From positions 18,125-82,124 of the forward strand of contig CAYMEK010000010.1 in the NCBI GenBank assembly GCA_964389305.1: a DNA stretch of 64,000 bases. Reading direction: 5' to 3'. The position numbers and the translations under genes were made by a program. The notes below the pieces were generated by a model. That model searched no databases and was not told where the DNA came from. It saw only the letters and a program-made list of their open reading frames with translations. Shown here piece after piece: positions 15,916-25,134 of this stretch (positions within the stretch are counted from its first letter, which is position 1; the number at the start of each line of letters is the position of its first letter). This DNA comes from CAYMEK01 sp964389305. Its GTDB lineage: Bacteria; Spirochaetota; Spirochaetia; SZUA-6; DRHE01.

Positions 15916-17859
15916 ATGGTTGTAGTCCTGGAACACGATATCAAGGAACAGGAAAAGAGGCATATCGTCTCCTTCCTCGAACAGAAAGGTTTTCGCATCC
16001 GGGAGATCCGGGGCGAAGAGGAAACGATCCTCGGCGCGGTGGGAATCGTGGCCATCGACCTGCGGGAAGTAGAGATTCTTCCCGGGGTGGCCAGGGTCAT
16101 TCCCATCACCAAGCCCTACAAGCTGGCGTCCAGGGAGTTCAAGAAGGAAGACACCTCGATTCCCGTCGGACCGGTGAAGATCGGCGGAGGCCGAATCGCG
16201 GTAATGGCCGGTCCCTGCGCTGTCGAGTCTCGGCAGCAGATCATGGACATCGCCGGGCTGGTCCGGGAATCCGGGGCGGTGATCTTGCGAGGGGGAGCCT
16301 ACAAGCCCAGGACCTCCCCGTACGCCTTCCAGGGTCTGGGAGAGGAAGGACTGAACTACCTGAAGGAGGCAGGGGAGGCGAATGGAATGCCGGTCATCTC
16401 CGAGATCGTGAGCCCGGAGCACCTGGAGATGTTTGCCGAGTACGTGGACATCCTGCAGATCGGAGCCCGGAACATGCAGAACTTCGAGCTGCTGAAAAAG
16501 GTGGGACCGTTGAACAAACCGGTGCTGCTCAAGCGGGGAGCGGCGGCCACCATCCAGGACCTGCTCATGTCTGCCGAATACCTGCTGGCCCACGGCACCG
16601 ATTACGTGATGCTCTGCGAACGAGGAATCCGCACCTTCGAAACCTACACCCGCAATACCCTCGACATCTCCGCCATCCCTGTCGTCAAGAAGCTCAGCCA
16701 CCTCCCGATCCTGGTCGATCCCAGCCACGGGACGGGAATCCGCGCCAAAGTGCTGCCCATGGCTCTGGCGGCCGTGGCCGCCGGGGCCGACGGGTTGATC
16801 GTGGAGGTGCACACGGACCCCGAACGCGCTCTTTCCGACGGCCCCCAGTCCCTGTATCCCGAGCAGTTCGAAAAGCTGATGCGGGATATCGAAGCTCTGG
16901 CCCCCGTGCTGAGCAAAGAACCGGCCAGGCTCCCCGAGAAACTGCCCCATCTTCTCAATCGGGACGCCCGCCCGGCTCCCGACCGAGCCGAAGTTCTCAG
17001 CGCCTCCTTTCAGGGCGAGCCGGGAGCCTTCAGTGAAAACGCTCTGCTGCGCTACTTCTCAGACGACATCCGGCCGGTCCCGCAAAAGGAGTTTCGGGAC
17101 GTATTCGAGGCGGTCCTCGAGGGTCGAAGCCACTACGGAATCATTCCCATCGAGAACACCCTTACCGGCTCGATCCACCAGAACTATGATCTGCTGCTTC
17201 AGTACCCGGACATCCGCATCGTAGGGGAAAAGAAGATCCGGATCATTCATAACCTGATCGGCCTGCCGGAAGCGGAAATCAAGGACATACGCCGGGTATA
17301 CTCCCATCCCCAGGCCCTGTCTCAGTGCGCCCGCTTTCTGGACGGCTATTCCGGCTGGCAGCAGGTCCCCTTCTACGACACCGCCGGCTCGATCGCCTTC
17401 ATCGCCGGGGAAGGCAAAAAAGAGTATGCGGGGATCGCCAGCCTGGAGGCCGCCCGGGTCCACAAGATGAAAGTGCTGAAGGAGGGAATCGAGACGGAGA
17501 GTCAGAACTACACCCGTTTCGTCATCATCGCCCGGGAGGAGATGTCTCCAGCCGTCTCTCCGGGCCCGGCATCGAGCGGCCGGATCGAGCAGGCCGGTCG
17601 CGCCGGTCCCAACCGGGCTTCGCTGGTCTTCTCCACTGCTAACACGCCGGGCTCCCTATTTCGGGCCCTGCAGGTCCTGGCCGAGCGGAACATCAATATG
17701 GTCAAGCTGGAATCCAGGCCCATCGGCGGCAAGCCCTGGGAAGAGATGTTCTACGTGGATGTAGATATCCCGCCCGAGACGAAGTTGTTCGATCTCTCTC
17801 TCGAGGAATTGGACCGGGTCACCGAGACCATGCGCATATTGGGAGTGTATACCGTCTAG
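15916..17859 (+). CDS. DAHP synthase-prephenate dehydratase-ACT fusion
   Basis: 647 residues with three enzymatic or regulatory parts. Residues 1-70 are a ferredoxin-like regulatory domain. Residues about 85-330 are a type I-beta DAHP synthase (AGPCAVES 98-105, LKRG 205-208, DPSHGTG 268-274 with metal ligands Cys101 and His271), the first shikimate-pathway step. Residues about 360-540 are prephenate dehydratase (QGEPGAFSENAL, PIENTLTGSI, YSHPQALSQC, NYTRFVII), making phenylpyruvate. Residues about 565-645 are an ACT domain with the phenylalanine-binding ESRP (599-602). There is no chorismate mutase part. The fusion joins the first and a late step of phenylalanine synthesis, and one ACT domain could give phenylalanine control over both; that is inference. 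Confidence 0.92.
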   Translation: MVVVLEHDIKEQEKRHIVSFLEQKGFRIREIRGEEETILGAVGIVAIDLREVEILPGVARVIPITKPYKLASREFKKEDTSIPVGPVKIGGGRIAVMAGPCAVESRQQIMDIAGLVRESGAVILRGGAYKPRTSPYAFQGLGEEGLNYLKEAGEANGMPVISEIVSPEHLEMFAEYVDILQIGARNMQNFELLKKVGPLNKPVLLKRGAAATIQDLLMSAEYLLAHGTDYVMLCERGIRTFETYTRNTLDISAIPVVKKLSHLPILVDPSHGTGIRAKVLPMALAAVAAGADGLIVEVHTDPERALSDGPQSLYPEQFEKLMRDIEALAPVLSKEPARLPEKLPHLLNRDARPAPDRAEVLSASFQGEPGAFSENALLRYFSDDIRPVPQKEFRDVFEAVLEGRSHYGIIPIENTLTGSIHQNYDLLLQYPDIRIVGEKKIRIIHNLIGLPEAEIKDIRRVYSHPQALSQCARFLDGYSGWQQVPFYDTAGSIAFIAGEGKKEYAGIASLEAARVHKMKVLKEGIETESQNYTRFVIIAREEMSPAVSPGPASSGRIEQAGRAGPNRASLVFSTANTPGSLFRALQVLAERNINMVKLESRPIGGKPWEEMFYVDVDIPPETKLFDLSLEELDRVTETMRILGVYTV

Positions 17860-17874
17860 CCCCGCCTGCTTTGG

Positions 17875-19293
17875 CTACTGGTCCACCACTCCCATCTTCT
17901 TGAGTTGTTCCTCTTCTTCCTTCAGGGCCACATAGTCATAGCGTTTTCTGTTGGCCCGCACGACGCAGTTCTTTACTCCGCTGAGCTCGATCCGTACCCC
18001 CTTGATTCGCTTCCTCTCCTCCCCCGAGGCCTCGTGGCGGAAGTACTCGTTCAGGCCTTCCATCCGGCGATGCATTAGCTGAAGCTCGCCCAGATTCTTC
18101 TTGAGGAACAGGTGCAGCTGCTCCTCCGAGGCCTGGTTCAAACGGTTGTGCGAGCCGCTTTCCGGTGAGACCAATCCGGCGAACAGAACCGCCTTCCTGC
18201 GCACCCGCTCGACGAAGCCGTTGAACTCTATCACTTCGCTCTGAGTGGAAGAGGTTCGGTTATCGAAGTAGCGGATCTCGATCGTCAGCCTGCTTTCCCG
18301 GCTTTTAAAAGCTCTCTTCAGCCAGGCCCGCAGCTTGTCGCCAAAGCCCCGCCTGCCCTTCTCCAGCATCTCCTGGTTGGCGGTGACTTTCTTGAGGGCG
18401 TCGTTCAGATATCCCCCGGCGGGCAGCATCAGACGGATCGCCTCGAGCAGGATCTGCCTGAAATCGGGCTTGGTTCGCTTCCTTTCGTTGAGCTGCTCGG
18501 GTATCTTCAGGCTGTCCACGGCCCGCTCCTGCAGCTCGGAAGCGTTTTCGGCAAACTCCTCATTCAGGATCTCCATCACCAGATCCCGATAGAAAGGCTG
18601 TCCCTTCATTTCCCGTATGAAGGCGCTCTTCAGCAGCTCGTAGGCATTCTCCGGACTTTCTGTATAGGACTCGGCCAGGGCGGTGCGGATCGGAGTCAGC
18701 AGCTTGCGGCGCAGCTCGAGCTTGTAGGTCTGCCTTTTGAAGGAGATGAGCTGCTTGAGCAGGGCGAGAATAGCCCGCGATTGGGACAGCATCTGGTCCA
18801 GGGAGGAAGTTACCATGCTGGTGGATACCCTGTCGCCGCTCAGGCGAACCTTGCTCAGGGTCTCCGCCAGGAGCGCGGTGGTTGCATCCGGGGAGGTTTC
18901 TGCTACGTGCAGCCAGTTTATGTACTGTATCAGCGCGATGATCCGTTTCAGCCGATCGAGATTGAGAAACTCCAGGCTGAACTGATAGTAGTTGTCCAGA
19001 AAATCCAACTGGGAATGGAACTCTGAAAGCCTCTGGCTGAGCTTTTCGACCTTCTCGGACTCGAGCACCGCTCCCTGCGGAGGAAGAATAACCTCCGATA
19101 TCTTCTGCTCATACTTGTAGGGATCCTCGTGCACGAAAGATTTATGGAGGAGAACGCCGTACAAGTTTTCGAACAGACTTTTGAAGATTCGAAAGCTTTC
19201 TTTTAGTTGAGGGAGTCCTTTCTGCTCCAAGAACTGCCGCTTCGCTTCGACCGCTGCCTCCAGGCGGCCTTGAAAGCTCTCGGATTCTGACAT
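17875..19293 (-). CDS. Conserved cytosolic protein of unknown function
   Basis: 472 residues, nearly all predicted helix, with no signal peptide and no membrane segment. It is rich in charged heptad-like stretches (for example KVEKLSQRLSEFHSQLDFLDNY in pieces) and ends with a lysine/glutamate tail. A strand-rich stretch around RESRLTIEIRYFDNRTSS interrupts the helices. I do not recognise a family; the composition fits long helical proteins found in spirochaete genomes. ATG 19293 (MSESESF) is chosen; the open frame extends 23 codons upstream with no initiation signal. It converges with the DAHPS-PDT gene and diverges from DUF4416. Confidence 0.65.
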   Translation of the reverse strand: MSESESFQGRLEAAVEAKRQFLEQKGLPQLKESFRIFKSLFENLYGVLLHKSFVHEDPYKYEQKISEVILPPQGAVLESEKVEKLSQRLSEFHSQLDFLDNYYQFSLEFLNLDRLKRIIALIQYINWLHVAETSPDATTALLAETLSKVRLSGDRVSTSMVTSSLDQMLSQSRAILALLKQLISFKRQTYKLELRRKLLTPIRTALAESYTESPENAYELLKSAFIREMKGQPFYRDLVMEILNEEFAENASELQERAVDSLKIPEQLNERKRTKPDFRQILLEAIRLMLPAGGYLNDALKKVTANQEMLEKGRRGFGDKLRAWLKRAFKSRESRLTIEIRYFDNRTSSTQSEVIEFNGFVERVRRKAVLFAGLVSPESGSHNRLNQASEEQLHLFLKKNLGELQLMHRRMEGLNEYFRHEASGEERKRIKGVRIELSGVKNCVVRANRKRYDYVALKEEEEQLKKMGVVDQ

Positions 19294-19348
19294 ATACAGG
19301 AGTATAAAGGATAGGCCGGTACCTGACAATCGGAAACTCTGGAGAGTT

Positions 19349-19921
19349 ATGGGCCAGATCAATCCCTTCCGACCGGAGAAGCTGGTGCTCCCGGTTCTGA
19401 TCTCGGATCCCGCCGTTCGACCGCTGCTGCTCGATCGGCTTCGCGTTCGCTTCGGAGAGATCGACTATACCAGCGTAGATCTCCCCTTTCGACAAACCCG
19501 TTACTACGACGAGCAGATGGGGGTTCCCATAACCCGCTTCTTTCTCTCCTTCCGGGAGCTGGTGGATCCGGGCGCTCTGTCCGGGATCAAAATCGAAACC
19601 AACCGAATCGAAGCAGAGCACCTACTTTCAGCTCGGCGCAGGGTCAATCTAGACCCGGGGCTTCTCAGCCTGAGCCGGTTCATCCTGGCATCGACCAAGG
19701 ACGGTTCGCATCGGGTACCGCTGGGCGAGGGAATATACGCGGAAATCACCCTGGTCTACGAACGTGGACAGTACAGGCCTTTGGAGTGGACCTATCCGGA
19801 CTACCGCAGCGACGAGTACCGCAGCATCCTCGAGGAAATTCGCACACTGTACAAGGCCCAGCTCCGCGGTCGTGCACTCAGAGCCGGCACTCCCGCCTCC
19901 AGATCGCCACGGCCTCGCTGA
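19349..19921 (+). CDS. DUF4416 family protein
   Basis: 190 residues. The sequence follows the DUF4416 pattern: a short N-terminal LVLPVLISDP segment, the central YYDEQMGVPITRFFLSFRELVDP region, IKIETNRIEAEHL, NLDPGLLSLSRFILASTKD and the C-terminal EWTYPDYRSDEY. The family is found in spirochaetes, delta-proteobacteria and similar anaerobes and has no assigned reaction. A good ribosome-binding site (CTGGAGAG) precedes ATG 19349. The last 44 bases overlap the end of the opposite HAD gene. Confidence 0.85.
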   Translation: MGQINPFRPEKLVLPVLISDPAVRPLLLDRLRVRFGEIDYTSVDLPFRQTRYYDEQMGVPITRFFLSFRELVDPGALSGIKIETNRIEAEHLLSARRRVNLDPGLLSLSRFILASTKDGSHRVPLGEGIYAEITLVYERGQYRPLEWTYPDYRSDEYRSILEEIRTLYKAQLRGRALRAGTPASRSPRPR

Positions 19922-20717
19922 AATCCGATTCATCCCCGCCGCGAACCACGGGGAACTGGCCGGCCAGCTCCTCCGGGGCTCCGCCGACTACGAAGCTTTT
20001 CGCTGCCCAACGCAGCAGGTCCAGGTCGTTGAAATCGTTTCCCACAGCCAGGATCCTGTCCTCCCGTATCCCCTTGGTGCGGGCGAGCCACCGGGAGGCC
20101 AACGCCTTGGATACCCGGCCGGGAAAAATCTCCAGCCAGCGGGATTTGCCGTCCAGCGGTGAGGTGGTGCGGATGACCGTCAGGCCGGGCAGCTGTGCTT
20201 TGATCTGCCGGTAACAGGAGAAGCTGCGGAAATAGGGCTCGATGGCCAGTAGCTGGCAGGCCTTGCGCATAGGCAGGAGCCCGGGCCTCCCGGGTTTGGC
20301 GAATTCCCTGTACAGGGCGCAGCGAGCCTCGAAGTCCGGATTACCCTCGCCCGAGGAGTAGTACACGAAATGATGGTTGTGCGGAATCGGGCGGTGCACC
20401 ATAAAATCCAACGAGCGGCTCGAGAAAGCCTCAAAAGCAGATGCGACCTCCTCCTTGCTCATCGAGATGCTCCGCAACAGCTTCTGGCTCCGCCAGGCCA
20501 GGATCCCGGCACCGGAGGAGAATATCAGGAAATCGATGGGAAACCCGTCGGCCAGGACCCGACGGGCGGAGAGCAGGTGACGCCCCGTGGCGACGACCCG
20601 CAGAACCCGGCGGGAGCCAAGGTCTTCAAGAGTCCGGTAGTTGCGCGCGCTGATTCGCCTCTCGCTCTGGAACAAGGTTCCGTCCAGATCGGTGACCACC
20701 ATCCCCGGTTTCGGCAT
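19878..20717 (-). CDS. HAD superfamily phosphatase (Cof type)
   Basis: 279 residues from ATG 20717 (MPKPGMV). HAD motif I is VTDLDGTLF with nucleophile Asp and acid/base Asp two residues later, motif II is VVATGRH, the catalytic lysine region is GKSRWLEIFPGRVSKALA, and motif IV is AVGNDFNDLDLL. The size and the large cap inserted between motifs II and III place it with Cof-type phosphatases of sugar or nucleotide phosphates. The substrate cannot be assigned. Its 3' end runs 44 bases into the end of the DUF4416 gene. Confidence 0.88.
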   Translation of the reverse strand: MPKPGMVVTDLDGTLFQSERRISARNYRTLEDLGSRRVLRVVATGRHLLSARRVLADGFPIDFLIFSSGAGILAWRSQKLLRSISMSKEEVASAFEAFSSRSLDFMVHRPIPHNHHFVYYSSGEGNPDFEARCALYREFAKPGRPGLLPMRKACQLLAIEPYFRSFSCYRQIKAQLPGLTVIRTTSPLDGKSRWLEIFPGRVSKALASRWLARTKGIREDRILAVGNDFNDLDLLRWAAKSFVVGGAPEELAGQFPVVRGGDESDFSEAVAIWRRECRL

Positions 20718-20754
20718 TAAAGCACCCCCCAATAAATATATCGCAGATTCGGCT

Positions 20755-20783
20755 TTGAAAAGTACTCCTGAAACGCCTATACT
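20755..20783 (+). promoter_or_regulatory. Promoter of the MGDG-synthase-like glycosyltransferase gene
   Basis: TTGAAA, a 17-base spacer and TATACT, ending 23 bases before the ATG at 20807. This is one of the strongest sigma70-type matches in the window. Confidence 0.72.
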
Positions 20784-20806
20784 TGACGGGGCTGACGGAA
20801 GCCGTG

Positions 20807-21955
20807 ATGACCAAGATTCACTTTGCCATGATAGAGGCCGGCGGCGGACACAAAATGCCGGCTGTGGCCGTATACGAAGCCTTACGGAAGCTTTTTCCCG
20901 GAAAATACGAGCTGCGCCTCCTGGACTTCATGAAGGATCTGGGCTGCACGGATCTGGATGACGTGCACAAAAAAACCTGGAAGTACCTGCTATCTCACCC
21001 CGAGCTGACCAAGAGCATTCAGACTTTCGACTTCATCACCGGCCCGGTCAATATCCAGATCTACCGCCTGTTCCTGGACCGCTTCGGCAAGTACGTAGTG
21101 CGCTATTTGTACAACGAAAAACCGGATTTGCTTTTCTCCACTCATTATTTCAACACCATGGGGGTGGCCCATATCCGCAAGCTCTACGGAATCGGGCCCA
21201 TTCTGATCAACTATCTCACCGAGATCTTTGATTTCGACTCCTACTGGTACCTGAAAAACGTGGACCACTACATCGTGGCCTCCAAACAAGCCGAAAAGAA
21301 ACTGCTGAAGAAGAAGTTCCCCGCCGAAAAACTTCACGTGTTCCCTTACCCGGTCCGGCGCAGCTTTTTCACTGTGAATCGCAGCAAAGCCGAGATCTTA
21401 AGGAGCCTTGGCCTCGAGACCGGCCGCAAGACGCTGCTGGTGGTCCTGGGCGGTGAGGGAATCGGTTCGATCTACAGGATGGTCGAGGCCCTGGTCAGGC
21501 GGCGCTTCGCTCTCAACGTGATCGCCGTAACCGGGAAGAACGAGCAGCTCCGCCGGAATCTCGAAAGGGATTTCGCCAGCCTGAGGAACCCGACCCGGAT
21601 AGTGGCTCTGGGCTACCAGGAGCAGATCAACGAACTCATCTACGCCTCCGACTTCTGTTTCATCAAACCTGGACCGGCCACCACCTGGGAAGTGCTGTCC
21701 ATGAAAAAACCGATAATCTTTTTCGAGAGCGCCCAGCTCAGCGAGAACCCGAACGTTAAATTCGTGGTCGAGAACCGTCTCGGTTACTACGTAGGAAATG
21801 CGCCTCGCAAGCTCTGTCAGATCGTAGAATGGTTTCTCGCAGGCTATGGCCTGGAAGAATGCCGGCGGGCCTATAGGCAACTCAAAATAGAAAACGGGGC
21901 AGAGCCGATCGCCCGCTTTCTGGACCGGATACTCGAGGAACGAAAGCAGAGCTAG
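20807..21955 (+). CDS. Glycosyltransferase, MGDG-synthase/GT28-like
   Basis: 382 residues. The N-terminal motif AMIEAGGGHKMPAVAVYEAL matches the lipid-acceptor half of monogalactosyldiacylglycerol synthases, and the C-terminal half has the GT28 nucleotide-sugar site (LVVLGGEGIGSIYRMVEAL, then FIKPGPATTWEVLSMKKPIIF). Such enzymes move galactose or glucose from a UDP-sugar to diacylglycerol at the membrane, and glycolipids are well-known spirochaete membrane components; the sugar used here is unknown. ATG 20807 is preferred to an in-frame start eight codons upstream, which overlaps the -10 element. Confidence 0.85.
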   Translation: MTKIHFAMIEAGGGHKMPAVAVYEALRKLFPGKYELRLLDFMKDLGCTDLDDVHKKTWKYLLSHPELTKSIQTFDFITGPVNIQIYRLFLDRFGKYVVRYLYNEKPDLLFSTHYFNTMGVAHIRKLYGIGPILINYLTEIFDFDSYWYLKNVDHYIVASKQAEKKLLKKKFPAEKLHVFPYPVRRSFFTVNRSKAEILRSLGLETGRKTLLVVLGGEGIGSIYRMVEALVRRRFALNVIAVTGKNEQLRRNLERDFASLRNPTRIVALGYQEQINELIYASDFCFIKPGPATTWEVLSMKKPIIFFESAQLSENPNVKFVVENRLGYYVGNAPRKLCQIVEWFLAGYGLEECRRAYRQLKIENGAEPIARFLDRILEERKQS

Positions 21956-22008
21956 ATCGGAAGCGCGTCAGCCCCAGGCCACGACAGGTCCGCATTCCGC
22001 CTCTTTCC

Positions 22009-22038
22009 TTGACGTGCTCAACCGGTCGGTAGTATCGT
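22009..22038 (+). promoter_or_regulatory. Promoter of the phosphate butyryltransferase gene
   Basis: TTGACG, an 18-base spacer and TATCGT, fifteen bases before the ATG at 22054. Confidence 0.6.
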
Positions 22039-22053
22039 TAGCAGGCAAAAAAG

Positions 22054-22953
22054 ATGATAAAAACATTCACCGAACTGGAACAGGCCGCCAAATCGAGACC
22101 TTCCAGGCGTCTGGCCCTGGCCATGGCCGAGGAGGCGGACGCCCTCAAAGCTGTGATCAGCGCCGCCAAGCAAAACATCGTGGAGCCCATTCTGGTGGGC
22201 GATGAGTCCGCCGTGCGGAATATCGCCGAACGGGAAGAACTGGATATCTCCCCGTACCGCATCGTTGACGTCGAAGGGGAGGAGCAGTGCGCGGAGCGGG
22301 CGGTCGCGCTGGTACGCGGCGGGGAGGCCGAGGTGCTGATGAAAGGCAGGACTCCCACCGCCGTGATCATGCGGGCCATCCTGAACCGCAAGAGCGGGCT
22401 GCGGGGAGCCGGAGTCCTTTCCCACGTGTCGATCATCGAGATCGAACGCTACCACAAGTTTCTGCTCATGTCCGATCCCGGCATCAATATCGCCCCCGAT
22501 CTGGCTACCAAGGCAAACATTATCCGCAATGCCGTAGGGGTGGCCCATAAGCTGGGCATCGAGCTGCCCAAGGTCGCGGTCATCGCGGCGGTGGAGAAGG
22601 TGAATCCCGAGGCCATGCCGGCCACCGTAGATGCGGCCCTGCTGGCCAAGATGTCCGAACGAGGACAGATAACCGGATGCATCGTGGACGGGCCGTTCGC
22701 CCTGGACAACGCCCTTTCCGAGAAATCCTGCCGGACCAAAGGCATCAAGACCGAGGTAGGCGGAGACGCCGACATCCTGCTCATGCCCGATATCGAAGCG
22801 GCCAATGTCTTCTACAAAACTCTGGCCTACCTCGTCCAGGCCAAAATCGCCGCCCTCACTATCGGAGCCCGGGCGCCTGTTGTGATGAGCTCGCGAGCCG
22901 ACAGCGATACGATCAAATACCTTTCCATCCTGGGCGCCGTATCGCTGGTGTGA
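22054..22953 (+). CDS. ptb: Phosphate butyryltransferase (phosphate acyltransferase)
   Basis: 299 residues. A phosphotransacetylase-fold enzyme that swaps CoA and phosphate on a short acyl chain. The size and segments such as LMKGRTPTAVIMRAILN, GAGVLSHVSIIE, PDIEAANVFYKTLAYL and ADSDTIKYLSI fit phosphate butyryltransferase better than phosphate acetyltransferase. A butyrate kinase is not in the window. It lies before the methylmalonyl-CoA mutase operon, which has its own promoter, so a link to propionyl- or butyryl-CoA turnover is plausible but not shown. Confidence 0.82.
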   Translation: MIKTFTELEQAAKSRPSRRLALAMAEEADALKAVISAAKQNIVEPILVGDESAVRNIAEREELDISPYRIVDVEGEEQCAERAVALVRGGEAEVLMKGRTPTAVIMRAILNRKSGLRGAGVLSHVSIIEIERYHKFLLMSDPGINIAPDLATKANIIRNAVGVAHKLGIELPKVAVIAAVEKVNPEAMPATVDAALLAKMSERGQITGCIVDGPFALDNALSEKSCRTKGIKTEVGGDADILLMPDIEAANVFYKTLAYLVQAKIAALTIGARAPVVMSSRADSDTIKYLSILGAVSLV

Positions 22954-22986
22954 TCGCGAGCGGGCCGCAGCCGGGGCCGAGCGCCG

Positions 22987-23015
22987 TTTGCAATCTCCGC
23001 TCCAGCGACTATAAT
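22987..23015 (+). promoter_or_regulatory. Promoter of the methylmalonyl-CoA mutase operon
   Basis: TTTGCA, a 17-base spacer and a perfect TATAAT, 26 bases before the ATG at 23042, with a purine-rich ribosome-binding site (AAGGGGGGAATAGGA) in between. Confidence 0.65.
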
Positions 23016-23041
23016 AGGACACTGACAAGGGGGGAATAGGA

Positions 23042-24715
23042 ATGCCGCTACCGGAGAAGCTCGAGCAGGCCAGAAAAGACTGGGAAGGCGGCACCCTGCA
23101 GAGAGTGCTCGGCCGCTTCCCCGAACGCAGAGAGGTCTTTTTCACCGGATCGGACAAACCCGTCGAGCGCCTTTATCTTCCGGAGCGCTTCTCCGAGGAG
23201 GAGTATCTGGAGAAGCAGGGCTTCCCGGGCGAGTACCCCTTTACCCGCGGCGTGCACCCTACCATGTACCGGGGCAGGCTTTGGACCATGCGCCAGTACG
23301 CCGGCTTCGGATCCGCCGAAGAGTCGAACCGCAGATACAAGTTCCTGATGGAGCAGGGGCAGAGCGGGCTGTCGGTGGCCTTCGATCTGCCCACCCAGGT
23401 CGGCTACGACTCCGACGACTCCCGAGCCGAGGGGGAGGTGGGAAAAGTCGGCGTGGCCATCGACACCCTGAAAGATATGGAGATCCTCTTCGACGGCATT
23501 CCCCTGGAGAAGGTCTCCACCTCGATGACCATCAACGCCCCGGCGGCTATCCTTCTGGCCATGTACATCGCCGTGGCCGAAAAGCAGGGGGCGGCCAGGA
23601 ACAGCCTGCGGGGAACCATCCAGAACGACATCCTCAAAGAGTACGTGGCCAGGGGCACCTATATCTTCCCGCCGGGACCTTCGATGCGGCTGATCACCGA
23701 TGTGTTCGCCTTTTGCACCGCCGAGGTTCCCCTGTGGAACACGATCAGCATTTCCGGATACCACATCCGTGAAGCGGGCGCCGATGCCTCTCAGGAAGTG
23801 GCCTTCACCCTGGCCAACGGGATCGAGTACGTCAAGGCAGCGCTGAAAGCCGGCCTGGACGTGGACGATTTCGCCGGCCGGCTGTCCTTCTTCTTCAACG
23901 CCCACAACGATCTGCTCGAGGAGGTGGCCAAGTTCCGGGCGGCCCGCCGCATCTGGGCGCGGATCATGAAAGAACGCTTTCAGGCTCGAAACCCCAAATC
24001 GATGATGCTGCGCTTTCACACCCAGACCGGCGGCTCGACCCTTACGGCGCAGCAGCCGGACAACAACATCGTACGGATAGCCATCCAGGCCCTGGCGGCC
24101 GTGCTGGGCGGCACTCAGAGCCTGCACACCAACAGCCGCGAGGAAGCTCTGGCATTGCCGGCCGAAGAGTCGGTGCGCCTGGCTCTCCGCACCCAGCAGA
24201 TCCTGGCCCACGAATCCGGAATCACCGCTACCGTAGATCCTCTGGCTGGTTCCTACTATATCGAATCGCTGACCGAGCGCATCGAAGGCGAAGTCTGGCA
24301 GTACATCGATCGGATAGAAGCACTGGGAGGCATGGTGCCTTCGATCCTGAAAGGCTACGTGCAGCGGCAGATCCAGGAAGCGGCTTTTCGCTATCAGAAA
24401 GAAGTAGAGAAGGGCAAGCGGGTCGTGGTCGGGCTCAACAAGTTTCAGCAGCAGGAAAGACCACCCGGGAATCTGCTGCGCCTGGATCCGGCGATTCGCG
24501 AAAAACAGGTCGAGAAACTCGCCCGGGTCAAGGGCTTCCGCAGGGCGAAGCGGGTGCGGGAAAGCTTGAATGCGCTTCGACAAACGGCGAAACGTGAAGA
24601 GGCCAACCTGATGCCCCCGCTTCTGGAGGCGGTTTCCGAGTACGCCTCGCTCGGTGAGATCTGCCAGGTGCTCCGCGAGGAGTTCGGCGAGCACCACGAG
24701 ACAATTGTGCTGTGA
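23042..24715 (+). CDS. Methylmalonyl-CoA mutase, large (catalytic) subunit
   Basis: 557 residues, the length of catalytic chains that lack the cobalamin domain. It interconverts (R)-methylmalonyl-CoA and succinyl-CoA by a radical route with adenosylcobalamin. Typical segments: YPFTRGVHPTMYRGRLWTMRQYAGFG in pieces, AFDLPTQVGYDSD, TSMTINAPA, LRGTIQNDILKEY, FHTQTGGSTLTAQQPDNN and QSLHTNSREEALALP. The cobalamin-binding chain is the next gene. First gene of a four-gene operon with mcm small subunit, meaB and epimerase. Confidence 0.94.
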   Translation: MPLPEKLEQARKDWEGGTLQRVLGRFPERREVFFTGSDKPVERLYLPERFSEEEYLEKQGFPGEYPFTRGVHPTMYRGRLWTMRQYAGFGSAEESNRRYKFLMEQGQSGLSVAFDLPTQVGYDSDDSRAEGEVGKVGVAIDTLKDMEILFDGIPLEKVSTSMTINAPAAILLAMYIAVAEKQGAARNSLRGTIQNDILKEYVARGTYIFPPGPSMRLITDVFAFCTAEVPLWNTISISGYHIREAGADASQEVAFTLANGIEYVKAALKAGLDVDDFAGRLSFFFNAHNDLLEEVAKFRAARRIWARIMKERFQARNPKSMMLRFHTQTGGSTLTAQQPDNNIVRIAIQALAAVLGGTQSLHTNSREEALALPAEESVRLALRTQQILAHESGITATVDPLAGSYYIESLTERIEGEVWQYIDRIEALGGMVPSILKGYVQRQIQEAAFRYQKEVEKGKRVVVGLNKFQQQERPPGNLLRLDPAIREKQVEKLARVKGFRRAKRVRESLNALRQTAKREEANLMPPLLEAVSEYASLGEICQVLREEFGEHHETIVL

Positions 24716-24741
24716 CAACCGGCGAATGTCAGGAGAGCGAG

Positions 24742-25134
24742 ATGGGCGATAAAAAAGTGCGGATTCTAATCGCCAAACCCGGCCTGGACGGTCACGACCG
24801 GGGCGCCAAGTTCATAGCCCGGGCCCTGCGGGACGAGGGCTACGAGGTTATCTACACGGGGATCCGCCAGACCCCGGAAGCCATCGCGCAAACGGCGATC
24901 CAGGAAGATGTCGATTTCGTGGGCCTGAGCCTTCTGTCGGGGGCTCACAAAGAGCTGTTTCCCCGGGTGGCGGAGCTTCTCCGGCAAAAAGGAGCGGAAA
25001 ACATCAAGATCATCGGAGGCGGAATCATCCCGGAGGAGGACATTCCTTACCTAAAGGAGAGGGGAATTCTGGCTGTGTTCGGACCCGGGACGAGCAGCAA
25101 AGAAATCGTAGCCTTTCTGGAGCACGCCGGGTAA
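24742..25134 (+). CDS. Methylmalonyl-CoA mutase, small (cobalamin-binding) subunit
   Basis: 130 residues. The B12-binding signature DxHxxG is DGHDRG (16-21), with the lower-ligand histidine His18, followed by the LSLLSGAH and GGGIIPEEDI loops that hold the nucleotide tail. It pairs with the large chain just upstream. ATG 24742 is chosen because AGGAGAGCGAG lies before it; a GTG ten codons upstream overlaps the previous stop. The last base of its TAA is the first base of the meaB ATG. Confidence 0.94.
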   Translation: MGDKKVRILIAKPGLDGHDRGAKFIARALRDEGYEVIYTGIRQTPEAIAQTAIQEDVDFVGLSLLSGAHKELFPRVAELLRQKGAENIKIIGGGIIPEEDIPYLKERGILAVFGPGTSSKEIVAFLEHAG

